43,771 nt of DNA from JADJMO01 sp016794445 (GTDB lineage Bacteria; Myxococcota_A; Polyangia; Polyangiales; JADJMO01): positions 1 to 43,771 of the forward strand of contig JAEUKC010000395.1 of the NCBI GenBank assembly GCA_016794445.1. Direction: 5' to 3'. The notes beneath the pieces were generated by a model. It made no database searches, was not told the origin of the DNA, and saw nothing but the letters and a program-made list of their open reading frames with translations. Every line of letters begins with the position of its first letter. Position 1 is the first letter of the stretch. Shown here piece after piece: positions 42,190-43,771 of this stretch. The position numbers and the translations under genes are program-made.

Positions 42190-42222
42190 GCCCGCGATCC
42201 GGTGCCGTTCGCCGGAGCGGGC
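42190..42222 (-). terminator. strong hairpin behind the ABC transporter gene
   Basis: GCCCGC-GA-TCCGG-N9-CCGGA-GCGGGC, eleven pairs with a two-base bulge, placed 8-41 bases after the stop of the minus-strand transporter gene at 42231. A short A/T-rich stretch, but no T-run, follows on the minus strand. It may end that transcript. Confidence 0.45.
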
Positions 42223-42230
42223 CCTTCCGG

Positions 42231-43771
42231 TCAACAGTCGACGGTCGACCCCGGGGGCCGCGGGAGCTCGATGAGGGTGCCGCCCTCCGGCGCCACCTCG
42301 ACGTGCTGGACCGCGAGCACGAGGCGCACCCCGCGCGCGGCCTGCCGTTCGAGGAGCGCGCGCAGGGCCTTGCGACCCTCCGGATCGAGGCCGGCCTCCG
42401 GCTCGTCCAGCACCCAGAGCTCGGCGTCGCGGATCAACGCGCGGGCGAGCGCGAGGCGGCGCGACTCACCGACGGACAGCGCGTGGGCCGACACCCGCAG
42501 CGGGTCTCCCCGGCGCGCGAGCCTCTCCCAGAGGCCCGTCTCGCGGAGCGCTGCCTCGAGGCGCGGCTCGTCGGCGTCGGGCGCGACCATGCGGAGCGTG
42601 TCCGCGACGGAGGCGTCACCGAGCACGAGGGGGCGCTGCGGCACGAAGGCGATGCGCGCGCGCCACGCGGCCGGATCGAGCCTGCGTGCGTCGACGCCGC
42701 CGAAGGTCACGGCTCCCTCCGCCGGATCGTCGAGGCGCAGCAGGATGGCGAGCAGCGTGCTCTTGCCGCTGCCGTTCGGGCCGACGAGCACGAGCGGCTT
42801 CTCGCCGGACCACCGCACCGTGACCTGGTCGAGGATCCACGGCCCCTCGGTCGTGGTGCCCTCGCCGCCCACCTCGGGCAGGGGCGGCAAGAACCGGTAG
42901 CGCACGGCCTCGAGGCTCACCGGGCACAGGCTCGCCGGCGGCGCCGTGAACGCCGGCGGCACGGGCAGATCGGGGCTCCGCGCGACCAGCCGATCGAGGG
43001 GCAGCACGTCGCGCGCGTAGGCCGCGTCGGTCGCCCAGCTCCGCGCGAGGGCCACGGTCATCGGCGCGAGCGTGGCCAGCGTGACCAGCAGCACGACCGC
43101 CTCGGGTCGAGGCCCGAGCAGCGACCGCAGGAGGATGCCCCCGAGCGCCGCGCCGGCCGCCCCGAGCGGGATCCAGGTCGCCGCGAGCGAGGCACGAGAC
43201 GCGCGCGCCTCGGCGACGGTCACCGCCCGGGCGAGCTCGAGGTGGTGCGAGAGGAACTTGCTCTCGAGGCCGTGGGCGCGCAGGTCCTCGAGCGCCCGGA
43301 TGCCGCGACCGAGGTCGCTGCTGAGCGCGACGTGGCACGCCGAGAGCTCGTCGAGCGCGGTCCGGTGGCGGCGCGAGAGCGGCACCCGCACCAGCACCCC
43401 GACCGCGCCGGCCGCGAAGGCCGCGAGCGGTACCTGGGCTCCCCGCGCGAGGGCGATCACGGCGAGCGCGATCGGGATCGCGACCAGCGAGCCCGTGATG
43501 GTGGGCCCGGTCTCCCCGGCGCGGCGCACGCGCGCGAAGATCGCCCGCAGGAGCCGCGACATCCACGCGTCCTGGTGGGCGGAGCCGACCCGGGTCGGGG
43601 CGCGGGCGACGATCGCCGTCGCCGCCTCCTCCACGGCCCGCGAGCGGGCGGCGGCCTGCACCACCTGGGTGCGGATCGCCGAGAGGCTCGAGAGCAGCCA
43701 CGCACCGGCGCCGATCACCACCAGGGGCAGGGCGCGTGCGCCGCGCACGTAGGCCACGACGGCGAGGACCG
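42231..43771 (-). CDS. ABC transporter, fused membrane and ATP-binding domains (5' end possibly outside the window)
   Basis: At least 508 residues. The N-terminal 280 residues hold about four or five hydrophobic segments and the long Ala/Arg-rich helices of an exporter-type transmembrane domain. This part is more degenerate than usual. The nucleotide-binding domain (about 290-500) has VLVGPNGSGKSTL, a Q-loop region (FVPQRPLVLG), signature LSVGESRR, Walker B LWVLDEPEAGLD and an H-loop His in AVQHVE. The layout fits a half-transporter of the CydDC or multidrug class. The frame is still open at the window edge; a GTG at 43757 is the first possible start seen. The substrate is unknown. Confidence 0.82.
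   Translation of the reverse strand, partial: VLAVVAYVRGARALPLVVIGAGAWLLSSLSAIRTQVVQAAARSRAVEEAATAIVARAPTRVGSAHQDAWMSRLLRAIFARVRRAGETGPTITGSLVAIPIALAVIALARGAQVPLAAFAAGAVGVLVRVPLSRRHRTALDELSACHVALSSDLGRGIRALEDLRAHGLESKFLSHHLELARAVTVAEARASRASLAATWIPLGAAGAALGGILLRSLLGPRPEAVVLLVTLATLAPMTVALARSWATDAAYARDVLPLDRLVARSPDLPVPPAFTAPPASLCPVSLEAVRYRFLPPLPEVGGEGTTTEGPWILDQVTVRWSGEKPLVLVGPNGSGKSTLLAILLRLDDPAEGAVTFGGVDARRLDPAAWRARIAFVPQRPLVLGDASVADTLRMVAPDADEPRLEAALRETGLWERLARRGDPLRVSAHALSVGESRRLALARALIRDAELWVLDEPEAGLDPEGRKALRALLERQAARGVRLVLAVQHVEVAPEGGTLIELPRPPGSTVDC

Overview
This is a GC-rich chromosomal stretch, most likely from a myxobacterium (Myxococcota, Polyangia-like). The reasons are the very high GC at third codon positions, a Ser/Thr kinase fused to a formylglycine-generating-enzyme-like (FGE) domain, a TIGR02147-type regulator, and about ten lipoproteins, five of them with Asp-Thr-Gly-rich linkers after the lipobox. 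The assignment is inferred from gene content, not from a marker gene. The window is almost fully coding. No gap exceeds 300 bases, and I see no tRNA, rRNA, CRISPR array, insertion sequence or phage gene.

Layout. 1-200: edge, with a possible broken coding fragment. 200-4856 (-): an NAD-linked formate dehydrogenase operon. Its catalytic subunit reads through an in-frame UGA as selenocysteine and has a SECIS hairpin behind it. The alpha chain is split and its halves are permuted around a NuoE-NuoF fusion. 4916-6848: a cyclophilin lipoprotein, a small unknown, and a ribbon-helix-helix/zinc-ribbon protein with its own operator and a small helical partner. 6889-10225: a nucleoside-type ABC importer core without its binding protein. 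10266-13260: two lipoprotein hydrolases and a VapBC-like pair. 13366-15459: the kinase-FGE receptor.

15592-19933 (+) is the most interesting block. A Cys-repeat lipoprotein precursor is followed by a DUF692 multinuclear iron oxidase (MNIO), a DUF2063 partner, a YceI-like lipoprotein and a gluzincin metalloprotease-like lipoprotein. The last four genes overlap by four bases each. This looks like a bufferin-type (copper-binding RiPP) operon with an unusual lipid-anchored, repetitive substrate.

20000-32191 holds a polyamine-related neighbourhood in two parts: SpeD, a DUF4178/zinc-ribbon membrane protein and a small membrane protein; then a membrane-embedded spermidine-synthase-like protein, a ferritin-like diiron protein, a Tat-exported FAD amine-oxidase-like lipoprotein and a His-rich membrane protein. 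Between them lie a sarcosine-oxidase-like enzyme, a DUF1456 protein, a C-type lectin lipoprotein, a flavin monooxygenase and a gamma-glutamylcyclotransferase-like protein. 32247-34896 (-): an HTH/pseudo-receiver regulator and two HAD hydrolases flanking a zinc-ribbon membrane protein. 34960-43771: lipoproteins, an S9 peptidase, an organophosphate-type MFS transporter, a TIGR02147 regulator with its lipoprotein partner, and an ABC transporter cut by the window edge.

A window-wide pattern is that many operon-first genes have a TANNNT box ending only 6-8 bases before the start codon and no Shine-Dalgarno sequence. This points to widespread leaderless transcription, and I used it to choose several starts.
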